Assembly: GCA_944472135.2 (NCBI GenBank)
Contig: OX235270.1
Span: forward strand, 53,697,267-53,761,266
DNA: 64,000 bases
Source of the DNA: Trichobilharzia regenti
Lineage: Eukaryota > Platyhelminthes > Trematoda > Strigeidida > Schistosomatidae
Direction of reading: 5' to 3'
The translations under genes were made by a program, and so were the position numbers. Shown one piece after another: positions 41,934 to 54,146 of the stretch; position 1 is the first letter of the stretch, and every line of letters starts with the position of its first letter. The notes beneath the pieces were generated by a model. It ran no database searches and was not told the origin of the DNA. It saw only the letters and a list, made by a program, of their open reading frames with translations.

Positions 41934-43397
41934 TCACAAGACACATGACTTCATGGACGTCGCATTCAATGTGGATGACAACACCAACAACGACTGATTG
42001 ATACCAGTTGATGAACTTAGCGGCGAATCAGAAGCTGTTCTTGTTCGGCTTTCAGAAAATTCTCTAACTGCAAGATTACTACCACTGCTGTCTTTTACTA
42101 TTAGCTCAGGTTTAGCACTATCATCTGATGATAGGTGGGCTACACGCTGATCAATTATACTGACTGTCTCACAACTATGCGCACCTTCTGGAACTGCATC
42201 TGCGTTCAATTCTACTTCACGTTGTAGTTGTACAGAACCTTTATTCAACTTAGCAGTAGTAGGCATTTCCCTCATTTCATCATGATCAACCAAAGACAAA
42301 TCTGCACTATCATGATCATTATCACAAATACTCAATCTACCATCATCTATCTGGTTGACTTCATCATTTTCAAACTCTTTAATAACTGCAGTAGGTGATT
42401 TGGGTTCTTTCTCACAAATCCCTGAAGATTTTATAACTTCACTCTGACTAGTAACACCTTGTAAACTTGTGGAGTCAGAACTGCACTCTGAAGCAGCAAC
42501 TCTATTCTGTGACACTCTATTCAACAATGGCTTACCAGTTGCAACTACAGACTTCTTCACCGCACCATTATCGTCACACAATTCGTAGTCAGAACTTGAT
42601 GACTCTGATTTCACATTTAGCTAACCACTAAACTTGGTTCGCCTTTGTATGCGCTTCTTGCTAACGTGTAAAGCACAACCGTGTTTGTCTCACAACTTGT
42701 AAGCTATCAGTTGTGGACGTCCCACGAAAGCTATTACACTCACTAAGTCTATATGGATTACTAGACACCATGAAGCTTTCTCGATATCCACTTCTCTGAA
42801 ACCCTTTCGTCATCAATGATTGCGTTTTGCTCTCAAACTTCTCTATTCTAGGTGTGGGATGCAATATACTGGCCAACTTGCTCACCGGTTGATTGACACT
42901 ATCTTTTACGAGTTTCAGAATATCATCAAACTTTGGCTCAATGCCTTCGTCCTCTATACGAGAATTTATCTTCATCCATTTGCTTTGCAGTCGAGTAGGT
43001 AGGCGTCTCGCTATTACCTCTAGGACTGAACTTGAGTTCAGATCGCTCATGCAATTCATCGAAATCAATGCGTTCTCGTAAGTCAATAGATTATGCAAAA
43101 CTCAGAGAGTGCCTTGGAGTCTTCTCGTAATTGACTACCATCCCCTTTAACAGATTCGAATACATTTCTTAGAATCATCGAAGGTCTTCCAAACCTTTGA
43201 CGCAGGATACGCATTGCCTCAGTATATCCTTCGTTTGGCTTCACAACCTTACAGCACTGTATAGCTCTTGCAGCAACTCCAGTGCAGTAGCTCATCAAAT
43301 ACATCAACTTCATTTCATCATTTAATAAAAAACTACCCAACATGAGTTCAAACTCCTTCACAAAATATGGATAGTCAGTCGAAACACCGAGTCTCAA
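41934..43397 (-). pseudogene. E5 Gag-like protein, broken
   Basis: Pieces 43397-43083, 43098-42661 and 42614-41934. The first matches the DUF1759-like region (FVKEFELMLGSFLLNDEMKL, then EAMRILRQRFGRPSMIL) with many substitutions. At the variable site it reads ILRNVFESVKG, with a sense codon where E2+ and E3 have a stop, so it preserves the longer ancestral form. Frame changes occur at 43090 and 42640. Confidence 0.75.
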
Positions 43398-43678
43398 ATT
43401 TTAAAATTTCTCTCATCTCTAGACGGCGAAACATTGACATCAATCTTATCATGCATGGCGTCACACACATCATTACACATAACAGGCAACTCAGCATTAC
43501 TTACTTACCTGTCTGCTTCCAAAAGGATTTGTGCTTTCTTTGAACTAGACATTTTTGATCTTGACCAAAGCTCCAGAAAAAATCCAAGTAACACTTGTCC
43601 AAAGGAGACTTGCAGACGCGAGGAAAGACGAACTGACAACAAATAAGACGAATAATTCCAGGAGAACTATCAAAAACT

Positions 43679-44021
43679 GTCGGTGTTCAGGTCTAACTAA
43701 GCTGGACTTCACACTGTCCTTGGAAGACTTTCAGGAACTATGCTCAATAACCACCACAAATAACAGAACAGAGATTGGTGACTCAAGAACCGTTTATTCT
43801 TGCACAAATATACAGCCAACCATTAGGTTATTGTACACGAAGTCTTAGAATAAATAACAATAACAATAAATCACAATAATGCTTCTGATAGTTTTCGCTC
43901 TTCCAACGAACAGCGAACGATGAAACGAAGACTGCAGTATTGATGACTTCCGCGAAAAGTATGGAGTCGGGTTTGAGCAAACTACCATGAATTGATCGTT
44001 CAATCTTTAACTATATTGACA
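43679..44021 (-). repeat. E5 5' LTR
   Basis: Recognisable by the shared blocks GATTGGTGACTCAAGAA, GAGCAAACTACCATGAATTG and TTGACA at the outer end. Confidence 0.75.
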
Positions 44022-46260
44022 ACAGGCGAATAAAAATTCAGTGGATCGCATCACATAAGTGTGAATATGTTCTAGGAATCTCATGTTTCTTCCAGAACGC
44101 GTTTTCTTTGAGGGCTTGGTAGAAAATTTGGTGGCTTTCTCTATGCTAGCGATTTCTTTGAGGATTAACGGATAATCGTTTACTTGTGTACCATTGGGAA
44201 TGTTTAATTCCAGGCTCATGAAATTCCCTTCCAAGTAGGCCGGTTTCAAACGATCGATGCCAACGGCGTCTTCGCGGCCATTTTGTCTAAGATAAGGAAA
44301 TTATCCATACGTTTAGTGACTTTATATGGTCCGTCATGTTGGGGTTCCAGAGGGCGGCGCATAGAGTCACGACGAACAAATACATGTGAAGAAGTTTTTA
44401 AACACGGGTGGAAAAACACTTCTGCGGACCATGGTCGAAGGGAAGCAGGTTTAGCTGAACGCATTGCCTTTGTAAGCCTGCTGACTTACGGGGCGTCATC
44501 TACCACTGGTGGAAAGCTCGAGGGAGAAACAAATTCACCAGGCAGTCGCAGTGTCGTGCCACATACTGTCTCGGCGCTAGTACAACCAGCATCCGTTTTT
44601 AAGGCGTTTCGTATCCCTAGGAGAACTAACGGAAGGGATTCAGTCCAATGGGTGTTGCTTGCACCTGACAAACCAGCTTTCAACTGTCTATGTGGATGTT
44701 CTACCATACCATTAGCTTGAGGATGGTAGGCTTTTGTTCGAAAACGCATGCAACCTATGATTTTAGTCAGGGTGAGGAATAAGCCACTTTCGAATTGCCG
44801 CCCGCGATCAGTTGTTATGGAAGATGGGCATCCAAAGTTAGCGATCCATCTTTCTACGAAGACGCGTGCGACTGTTTCAGCAGATACGTCCTTGATGGAT
44901 ACTGCTTCCGGCCATCGTGTGAATCGATCTATGCAAGTTAAAATGTAGGTATATCCATGGGATTCAGGAAGGGGTCCAACCAAATCTATATGGACGTGCT
45001 CAAAACGAGCGTCCGGGAGAAGAAAGGTGCCAAGTTGGCTTTTGGTGTGTCTTATCACCTTGCACTTTTGACAAGCTAAGCACGTGTGTGCCCATTCCCT
45101 TACTTCTTTATTGATGCCAAGCCAACAAAAACGACTAGTTACGAGCTTGACAGTAGTTCGAATACCTGGGTGAGATAAGCTATGCAACTTATTGAAGATA
45201 TTACGGTGATAACTTTTAGGCACGATGGGGCGAGGAGTACTCGTGGAAACGCCACATAGAACAGTATCTCTTCCCATACCTAAGGGTTTCTCAGTTAATT
45301 GTAGGGTTGTTTTCGACAACTCATGTTGAAGCTCGGTATCTTCTTTTTGAAGACGAGCCAGTTTTACAAGGTCTATGCCGTCGATTTGGGTGAGGGAACA
45401 AACGCGCGACAAGGCATCTGCCACAGTGTAGTTTACTCCGGATACATGGCGAATATCTGATGTAAACTGTGAAACGTAATCCAGTTGTCGTGATTCCCTG
45501 GGTAAATACTTATCTGAAGGTGAGTTCAGAGAGTACGTGAGGAGTTTGTGATCAGTGAAAATTATGAACTCACCACCCTCCAATGAATATTGGAGGTGGC
45601 GTATAGCACAGTGCTTAGCCAGTATTTCTCTTACTTTCTGCTCGTTATAGGCCCCTCAAGAAAAAGACGAGCTCATGCCACTCTCTATTGACTAGTTGTT
45701 GCAGGACTGAGCTGACTGCAGTGTATGGTGCATCAACTGAGATACTCAGAGGTGCCGCTGGAACCCGATACCTAGGAAGGGTGGCATCCGCTATAGCTTT
45801 TTTAATCCGAATGAAAGCACTTTTAGCGAATGCGTCAAGTTCGATGGACTTGTCATCCTCTAGAAGGACGTCTGTTAGTGGCTGAATCGGGGAGGTACAG
45901 TTAGGAATAAATCGTCGCTAGTAACTCACGAGGCCATTAAAAGTGGGAAGATTTTTCACCGTGTTCGGCTCCGAAAGGTTCAGTATCGCATCAACTTTAC
46001 TAACCAGTGAGCGGATACCCTTGCAAATCAACGGTGTGACCGAGAAAGTCCAGTGATTTCTCTCCTATCTGACACTTTTGGATATTAATGTCAGCGTAAC
46101 TTTTCGAATGCCGATTTCAGGTGCCTAGGGTCAGTTTCTTTGTCTAAACTCACAATGAGGCAGTCGTCTACGTATGCGTATACAAAGTTGAGACCGCGGA
46201 ATACTTGATCCCTGTATAGTTGGAATGTTTGTGCCGCAGTCTTGAGACCGGAGGCAGTTA
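44022..46260 (-). pseudogene. Ty3/gypsy pol remnant
   Basis: The minus strand reads RT end, RNase H, integrase and GPY/F tail. At about 46255-46140 the frame GLNFVYAYVDDCLIVSLDK shows the YVDD catalytic motif of the RT. Frameshifted thumb and connection follow to about 45660. RNase H ends with FIIFTDHKLL and the NYTVADALSR motif, then integrase (separate entry). After a TAA at 44486 the frame continues at 44464-44246 with HDGPYKVTKRMDNFL (GPY/F module) and ends at 44249-44025. The 5' part of pol, gag and LTRs are not found. E5 lies against its 3' end. Confidence 0.85.
44486..45583 (-). pseudogene. Ty3/gypsy RNase H end and integrase
   Basis: 365 codons. The zinc-binding domain has its His pair in LHSLSHPGIRTTVKL and Cys pair in CLACQKCK. 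The DDE core has its first Asp in VHIDLVGPLPES, second in SITTDRGRQFES and the Glu in QANGMVEHPHRQLK, where the usual R-F-H is changed to H-P-H. Integrase joins element cDNA to the chromosome. All metal-binding residues remain, yet the protein is cut off from RT by frameshifts and ends early at 44486. Confidence 0.9.
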
Positions 46261-47070
46261 GCTAAGAAGACAGTCACACAATACCAATAAAGTAGAGATA
46301 GTTTTTATGCACTGAATCCATATATCCCATATTGCACTACACCAATCAGTGCAAATATATAGCAAATCCACATAGAAATAACCTTTCAACTTAGAACAAT
46401 TCCTGTCCAAACACGCGTTCGGCGAAAGACACGCCTACATCATAACTTCTGTTCCCACAGAAAGTTCTGATAGCATTTACATGCAATTTCCATGTACTGA
46501 TAGCATTCACTTGTCAAACAGTACTGTTTTTCACACAAAAATAGGCTGCACTGATATCCTGAGACGTGAAGTCTTCAATGAATGATGCTATGCCAAAAGG
46601 TTCGGCTTCTACGTAAAGTAGACTATTTGTGTGGATGACATTATTTTCCAGCCATCCCATCTTGCTCATTAGAGTGTTGTTTTAGCACAGCCCTCCTGAA
46701 ATACCAATCATTGCAACCAATATGCTTAGAGTGTGTCACAGTCAGATCATATGGCTTGTCAGAAAATGAGAACTCCCATAAATTCAGAAACCACCCAAGA
46801 ACGTTTAATTAAAACTTATTGACAAAACATCTTACACGTGAAATTTTGAACAACATGACGGATAAGTCCAGCCCTTAAGACCACCATTCTGAAAAATACT
46901 TGTCAGCTTGCATAAAGACATACGGACGGGTACGGGCAAGACGGAACAATGAGAAAGTAGTTTAGGGGAGAAGAATAGGGTTGAGACAACGACGTACGTA
47001 TGCTCCCACGCTCAGTCAAACATAGGCGCTAATGTAGTGCGTTCCCAACCCCCATAGTTACCTAGGTGCC
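46261..47070. other. Repeat debris, no gene recognised
   Basis: 46637-46753 repeats 33185-33290. The rest, including 46261-46640 directly upstream of the gypsy remnant, has no recognised coding. Confidence 0.45.
46637..46753. repeat. Dispersed 105 bp repeat, copy 2
   Basis: Partner of 33185-33290, with a small insertion. Confidence 0.6.
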
Positions 47071-47475
47071 GTGTCGTTGCAAAAAACAGGTGCTCTTCTA
47101 CAGACCCTAGCGAAAGCTGAAATACGAGGCGAATTCAGCCCAAAATTTGAAATTCCAGGTACACACATAGCAAAGTTTCTGACGGAGACCATGATGAATG
47201 CTAATGTCCTTACGTTGTCATCAAATTGTTGGTTGTTGTCTGATCATGAGGATGGAAGTGCAAGTCCAATCCAGGTGGACTACATTTGCACTGCAATTTA
47301 TTCGCCTCATAATTTATTTCGAAAGTTGGTGTCGTGTTGTTACCTTAGAGCTCCTCTATTTCAATCTGAACTTTTCTCCACGTCTCATATTCGATTTTCT
47401 TATCTTTGTTTTTGTTTGTCCATCCTCTGGATTTTCTGTTTTATTCTGCAGGTATTGTATTCTATAGTTTCTTAA
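47071..47475 (+). CDS. Unassigned 134-codon frame
   Basis: Open for 134 codons. The first 33 residues (for example LLQTLAKAEIRGEFSPKFEI) look like normal soluble protein, and a donor-like CCAG|GTACAC follows at 47158, so that part may be an exon. The remainder turns hydrophobic and T-rich and is probably chance. No family recognised. Confidence 0.2.
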   Translation: MSLQKTGALLQTLAKAEIRGEFSPKFEIPGTHIAKFLTETMMNANVLTLSSNCWLLSDHEDGSASPIQVDYICTAIYSPHNLFRKLVSCCYLRAPLFQSELFSTSHIRFSYLCFCLSILWIFCFILQVLYSIVS

Positions 47476-48389
47476 ACCCATTTGGATTATTTTCTGGTGG
47501 AATGATATTTGTAAGTCTCAAGAACATCACACCGGTATAAACCATACACAGCCTCAAAAATAAACTGATGCCTCTCACTTTAGAATGACAAGTGGAACAA
47601 GTGAAATAATACCGGGGACAGTTCAAAGTGAGAATAGTAATAATAACAATTGACGTTTTAACGACAAACCGTGCTACCACATCTGTCGCGGGGATAGATT
47701 TTTGGTACTGCAACCTGGAAGGAATATAGGAATATCTTATAACGCCGAGAATAGAAGGCAAGGGAATCAAAGTATTGACACAAGTTCATGACAGAAACAA
47801 AAGACAACAGAGCGAAAAAATTTTCTTTACTAACGAACAATCATGTTTATATTTACCGAAAAACATAATACTCCGCTAGTGAGTGATAGGGTGGGGAAGA
47901 TGACAACTGATAAACTCCTCAAGAGCGGTTTCTAAAGTGAACATAACAGGAGTAGAGGTTTGGCTAGGTGAAAATTGTTATTCTATGAGAAGTAGGCTGG
48001 TTGAGAGTCCACTTGACAAGTGTGAAGACTATGAGTAAAAAGCTGGCAAAATGTACAAAAGAAATGTGTAAAAGTGATAGCGGTAAATTAATTAGTAAAA
48101 ATAGAAGCGGACAGCTAATAAATTGATTAGGAGCATGAGAATGGGGACCGAAGAAGCCTTCCTGTACACAGATTTCGGGTTTATATTTACCAATAGCCAG
48201 ACGCAAATGTCCAAAACCAGCACCACTTATACTTTTCAGTCTCACTTATGAGGTTTTAGGGGACGCTTACAGTGGAGCTGCGTAGCCTGAGTTCACAAGG
48301 TGCTAGATAACTGAGCTGATAGTTTCACTGGATTTTTTCCTTGATAACCATGCTGCATACTGTCCAAATATCAGTCTGGAAAGTGAGTG
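47476..48389. other. No recognised gene
   Basis: Several short frames of biased composition on the minus strand; none has a motif. Confidence 0.4.
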
Positions 48390-48770
48390 TTTAGGGTTGA
48401 CGGTATAGACGTTCGTGAACAATACTGAGTATATTAATGCAAGATCTTGTACCAACAACTTCTATCTTATTTGATTCTCGTGTATTGAAAGCAAAGCAAA
48501 ACACCACAGTTGATTGTCCAAATAACGAGATATATTTCGGAACCAAATCGCGGATTGAAGCGGAAGCTAAGCTAGCTAGTTATCGTGCACGAAAGTGCGA
48601 CGACAGAGTACCAAATGGCGGGGATGCTTGACGGGAAGCCTTCAGCTAAACAAGTCGACTTAAACTCTTACGGTCAGCATCAAATGTTCACCGATGATTC
48701 TTATGGTCACTATGTAATTCTTCTCTTAGACATAATCTATTCCTATGGTCAATAATTTTGGGGAATTATT
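48390..48770 (+). repeat. Dispersed SINE-like repeat S, copy 2
   Basis: Partner of 35810-36150, with an extra 40 bp near 48710. Confidence 0.6.
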
Positions 48771-49125
48771 TAACACTATAAGTGCATTAGTTCTCATACT
48801 CTGCTACTCAACAGCAGACTGCTATATGGTCTTCAGTAAGTTTAAGCATGACGGCACAGAGTCTAGAGATGATTTGGCCAAAAACTAAATTTTTTACTGA
48901 ATTAGCCATATATTTTCGCTATATCCGATATTTCAGAACTGGTTGTCATTCTATTATAGATGGTAACTACATATTATCCCTGGTTGACTTTAGTATAATA
49001 AAATTTGCTGCCTGAAATTTTTTCACTACAATTTACAAGGGGGTACGTACAAGTGAAACGTTCCAAAGATTTCACTATTTGTTTTAATTCACCAATGACT
49101 TCACGTCAGCCATATTGTATCCTCC
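48771..49125 (+). promoter_or_regulatory. Upstream region of the KH-protein gene
   Basis: 355 bp before the start codon: AT-rich, with no clear TATA box. A TGACTTCACGTCA stretch at 49097-49109 resembles a CRE half-site pair close to the likely transcription start. Assignment as promoter rests on position only. Confidence 0.3.
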
Positions 49126-51745
49126 ATGGCAGGTAACGAGGCTTACGCAAGCGCCATCGAACGGGCGAAGCAGGTGGTTTGCATTGAGGTGCGGGTTGAC
49201 TTATTTCACTTATAGATTGTTTCAAAATTTTCTATGTCCGATGACGGTTCAACAACCAATGGTGGCATAGCTGGCATGAAAAGGCCGGCCCAGGACGACA
49301 ACAATAATTTTGCTACAACTGAAAAACGCCCTTTAGTCATGGATAAAGTTGCTGCTGCTGCCGAAGCTGCCGCTCGTATCAATCAGAAACTAGGCAGTGC
49401 ACAGTCAACCACAAATACTACGTCAGCATCAAATAACAACACGAATTCTTCAAGCGCAAGAGTTGTCACAACTGAAACTGCTATACCAGACCGTTTTGTT
49501 GGGTTAGGTCAGTCACAAAATCTTGAAGTAATCCAATTCTACAGTTATAGGAAAAGGTGGAGAGCAAATAACACAGCTGCAAAATGACACTCAATGCAAG
49601 GTGCAAATATCTCAGGGTAGGTGTGATATTTATTTCCACTCGCTAATAATTTAGCCGGCACTCCTGAGCGTACGGTAACACTTACAGGAACTCCACAACA
49701 AATCGAGTAAGTAGTCCATTTAAGTGCTATTTTTTAGTCACGCGAAACAAATGATTAGTGATATAATTGAGCGTGCTGGCAAAAACGGCACTCCAACTAC
49801 TCCTGCTTTCAATGCAACTGGAAGCATCACAACCATAGAAATGATGGTGCCGGGGTTGAAGGCCGGACTGGTGATTGGAAAAAACGGTGAGACCATTAAG
49901 AATTTGCAGGAAGAAAATGGAGTGAAAATGGTTCTGATCCAACAGTCGAACAACCCCACGCCCGAAGACAAACCGTTGCGAATATCTGGCGAACCGTCAC
50001 GAGTCGAAAAAGCTCGACAAGCTGTGTTAGTGCTTATAAATTCTCGTGATGTAAGTCAATTTACCGGGGACCTTACTTTCCAGCGTCCTGGAGGACCTAT
50101 GCACTATGGTTACGACGGTCAAGAAACGTCACAGTATGCCGTACCGGCGGAGAAAGCTGGGCTTGTGATCGGCAAAGGCGGAGAGTCAATCAAGGAGATT
50201 TGTCGTGTTAGTGGGGCTCATGTTGAAATCTCGAAGGAACCTCCACCAGATCCTTCTATCAAGATATTTAACGTGCGTGGTAACAGACAAGAGATAGAAC
50301 AAGCTATAAGGTAAAGTGCTTAGTTATGAAAAATTTCATGTAAGCCGTTTGTATCATTCATTTTACGCACAAATTCAATTCATATTGATTATCAAAGCAA
50401 TATTTCTTATTTGTTACTATCTTTATTATTTCGGTATATGCCTATTCGTGCCATACGTATAATCACTCTTCTCTGGTTCTCATTTCTCTGGATGTCGGCT
50501 GCTGTTTAAAGAATGATCTCTGAGCGTGCTGGTATTCCTATGACTCGACCAGCTACGACCACTGGTGCAGTTCCTGGGCCTTGGGGTCAATATGGCTACC
50601 CACAGACAGGTAAGCTTAAAGTTTTTTATCGACTGACTGACAGCTTAGAGGCTGTGTAGCAGTCAGTGCTCACAACCAAGCAACGACAGATGGTTAATGG
50701 GTACAAACATTGGTTCAATCTAATTTCGGAAGCTTGAGATGTTCGAACAACACCAGCTGTAAGCCTAACTGACGAATACCATCTTTACGTTAAACCCGAT
50801 TACTTTTAATATTAATTTGAGATGATATTGCTGGTGATTGAAACTCATACTCAATTTGGTTTTGTTCTAGGACGTAACCATGAGATTTACACCCATCCGT
50901 TTTAGGGTTGTAATTCTACTCCCTGTGTAAACCCAGAACTGTTAGATAGTTTGGCCGTGGGACGACGTCTAGGTTGGCACTGTCGCATGGGACTAAGTAG
51001 CTCTTAAAAATATGTCTTTTTCTAACGCATTTCAGACCCTTGGGCTATGGCTAATTGCGCACAGGGTGCCGTCGCAGCTGCGGCTATGCCGGCTCCGACT
51101 TATAATCCATACACAGGACAACCGGACTATAGCGCGGCTTGGGCCGAGTATTACCGTCGACAGGGAATGCATGAATGCGCCGACGCCATCCTACGACAAG
51201 CTCAACAGCCACAAGTCGCCGCAGTACAGCCAACTGCTCCAGTACCTTCCGCTCACGTCCCAACAGCCCAATCAGGTGCACCTGCAGCAGCACCCAACTC
51301 GGTTCCGGTCCAAACACAGCAAGCTACTGGACAGGTAAATTTTGTTTGTACCTGCGTTGTTGATAAATTTTTCTAAATTTGGTTCATGTATGAATGGCAA
51401 TGGATACCGATTGGTCTATAGTATTTGGGATCAAAGGCCTCAGAATCGGTGACTTATTTGATTTAGCCCAGTATGTGTTTTGTATGAATAATTCTGATGG
51501 GTTCCGTTTTGGCTACCAACCATTCTTTTCGTTTTCAGTACGACTACGGTCAGTGGCAGCAGTGGCAACAATGGCAAGCTTGGCAAGCGTGGCAACAACA
51601 GCAAGCAGGAGCACCAGGCCAACCCTCTGCAGGGGCTCCGACAGGACAGGCCATGCCAGGGGCGCCATCAATGCCAAGTGCGCACGCAATACAATGTGCT
51701 TCAAGCATGCCTTCCGCTCCCGGTCATCCTCCCATTCCTCAATAA
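49126..51745 (+). CDS. FUBP-like KH-domain protein, eight exons
   Basis: Exons 49126-49173, 49216-49507, 49545-49616, 49655-49706, 49738-50310, 50512-50609, 51036-51334 and 51539-51745, all with GT-AG introns, give 1,641 nt, exactly 546 codons plus TAA. Family members bind single-stranded DNA or AU-rich RNA in the nucleus and affect transcription and splicing. Residues 1-100 are a polar N-terminus with an Ala-rich helix (MDKVAAAAEAAARINQKL). KH domains have their GxxG loops at 116-119 (GKGG), 202-205 (GKNG) and 300-303 (GKGG). A Gly/Pro region and a FUBP-type tyrosine motif (PDYSAAWAEYYRRQG, about 408-422) follow, then a Gln/Trp-rich tail from 479. Vertebrate FUBPs have four KH domains; the third is absent here, within a single exon. 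The first four introns are only 31-42 nt. The CCATGG context and the helix MAGNEAYASAIERAKQ support the start. Confidence 0.92.
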
Positions 51746-52828
51746 TAAACTCAGCACTTCATTAGAAAAAGTGACGAGCTCCAGTATTCCCGAATCCGTT
51801 TTGTGTCTTCATTTCCAAATACATTTTCAGGCTGTATAAAAACGTGTTGGTTGAGTCCAATTATTAATTGGGTTCGATTCAGTTGTAGGTTTTTTAATTT
51901 CGTATATTTTGGCACGTCTCTCGATGACGTATAGGTAATTTCAGTTTGCATTCAGGATCCAAATAGTTTTGCCTTTTGGAACGACTGAAACAACCCATTG
52001 TTTTCTGCAAGTACAAGTTTTGTGATAAGATGGTGTTGTATACGGGTTCCAGAATGTGCGAGGTTTTTTATTCTCGTTTAGAAAAGGAATCGTGCTTGCC
52101 GACAGTCGGGTGTTCATTTTAGTACATCATATCGCCGACGGATGTTTTACTGGGAAATATTTCTCAAGTCATGTACAGCACTAGTGTTTATCGGATGAAA
52201 TCCGATTTCAGGAGTTAGAACAGGTTGGAAAGTGGTGCTAGTTGATATTTTTCATTGTTAATAGGCGGTCTCATAAATCTACCTCAAGACTCCATGACAT
52301 TGCACCGGTGGGGCACTAGAATTTTGTAATTCGGCATGAGTCTGAATCGTAACTTTTTGTGGGCAGATAAGTTGCTGGTTTTTAGGTCGGATCATAGGTC
52401 ATGCTGATTATAATTAATTGGTGGTGTGCATTGCTTTTAATTAACATGAGTCTTTTTAAAAGACGTTTGTATGTCGTCAAAAGATGGATTTTATAAATTT
52501 TTTGCATAATTGGAATGGACTTGTTTCGACTGAAGGATTTCCATGATTAATTTGTAGGCTAATTGGAACTCTTATTACATGCAGCCATGCAATTCCGGTT
52601 ATCCATGGCAAACATGAAAAGCTCATATCGGCTATCAGAAAGGCACCTGAAATTGTAATCTAAATGTTTTAAAAAATTTGTAATGACTGCGTGACATTTT
52701 TTCAATTTATGCGTGAGTTTTTAAATATATCTACATGTACTCGTAGTGTGCACACGTCTTATGCATATACGTGTATGTGTATATTGTGTATGTATACGTG
52801 CGTTGTACCCAAGGTGGGTGTTTTTCGT
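51746..52828 (+). other. 3' UTR and downstream flank of KH-protein gene
   Basis: An AATAAA overlaps the stop codon (51744-51749) and is probably too close to serve as the main poly(A) signal. T-rich DNA follows. A tract of alternating purines and pyrimidines (about 52745-52802) could adopt left-handed DNA. Block D starts at 52829. Confidence 0.45.
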
Positions 52829-54146
52829 ATGTGTTTGAGACGGAGTTTATTGCGTAATGGGGTATTCGTGTGACCAGGTGTTTCGTTTAGAATAGTATGT
52901 CGGTTAGTAACAATGCAAAAATCCATCCAGAGGTTTCGTGTCGGGCATTCAAAGCCAGTCGGTCAGCAGGGGATTTAGAACGGGATTGATATAATTTTTG
53001 GAGTTTTCAACAGATAATGGATGAAAAGGATGCTACTACAGCTTCCCTTGAACGGGATTCATTTTAATCGAATACGAGGGTTTCACCTTTGCGTACATTC
53101 CGCGTGGTCTTTTGATTGAGAATACGTCTCAAAAGGGATAACTAGGTGTGCAGTAATAAGCTTACTGGAGCGGCGGGCAGCATCAGGAGGGCTGACACGA
53201 CATTACTGGGAAAAGGATTCGTTAAATATATCCATGAGAGGATAACGCAGGATATCCGCACCTATTTTAAGAATAAGGCTAGGCAAACCATCTGGACCTA
53301 GCCTGCAAGAAGGGTTCAGCGACCGGAGATATTTTAGAACGTCATTTATATTGAAACCAGGTAAGCAGGTTTCATTAACACATGTGACACTGGAAAGTTT
53401 GGCATTTGTGGGAGAATGTATGAAAGACCTGTTTAGAGTACGCGCATCAAATGAACAGGGAATACTTTTGTGATACTGGTTGTAATTAGATGCATAAGAG
53501 CCCAAGTTACTTAATATCTATAAAGCAGATATGCGAATCTTACAGTTGTTGATCATAAAAAGGCGTATATTAGATTATATATCACATGATTCAGTGACAT
53601 ATTGGAGATAAATAAAATTTGTTTCTTGGCTCATGTTTTTGATTCTGTCACTGCATATTAACAGATTATTGAAGTAGCTAACAACTACATTTACTTGCAC
53701 TACAGACTTGGCGTTTGGCAGTATGCAGACTTGCAACTGGCTAAATAAGGCGACTTTAGAGTATCGAACAGTGCAGAATTATTATTCAACTTGCTAAATC
53801 CTACTTAGTTTTTGCAATATGCTATCGTATAGAAACAGACGCGAAATCCTATGAATGACTAAGGTAACAGTCTCATAATACTACAGTAAATATTCATCCC
53901 ACCGACTAAACTTAACATGCATTAATCCGAATTCACATATTACAAAACCCCATTGTATAGCGACGCACTGAAGAAGTTCAGAAGAAGTAGAAATTAAGAG
54001 CATATTGAACATTTCATAAATCTATGAAAGAAAGTTTTGATATAGGCTATTAGCGTTAGTTTGACCGATCGACATTTCTGCTGATTTCATATTCGACAAC
54101 CTCCGCATACCTAAAAACTGAGGCACATGTAGGGACTAGCACATTA
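52829..54146. repeat. 1.3 kb block D, copy 2
   Basis: Near-identical direct copy of 30963-32280, about 22 kb away, ending in the flank of the KH-protein gene. Confidence 0.85.
53203..53530 (-). pseudogene. LINE RT N-terminal fragment (block D copy 2)
   Basis: Same 100-codon RT start as at 31336-31660 with one amino-acid difference (KIGADIL instead of KIGTDIL). Confidence 0.75.

Larger units (their letters stand above)
41905..44021 (-). mobile_element. E5: divergent, mosaic E-family element
   Basis: 5' LTR 44021-43679 (343 bp, strongly diverged but with the same landmarks), leader, and gag to about 41905, where it ends against LINE sequence. No 3' region or 3' LTR is present. The middle of gag (about 41962-42587) is almost identical to E1, whereas both flanking parts and the LTR are highly diverged. 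The right end lies in a gypsy pol remnant. Confidence 0.8.
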
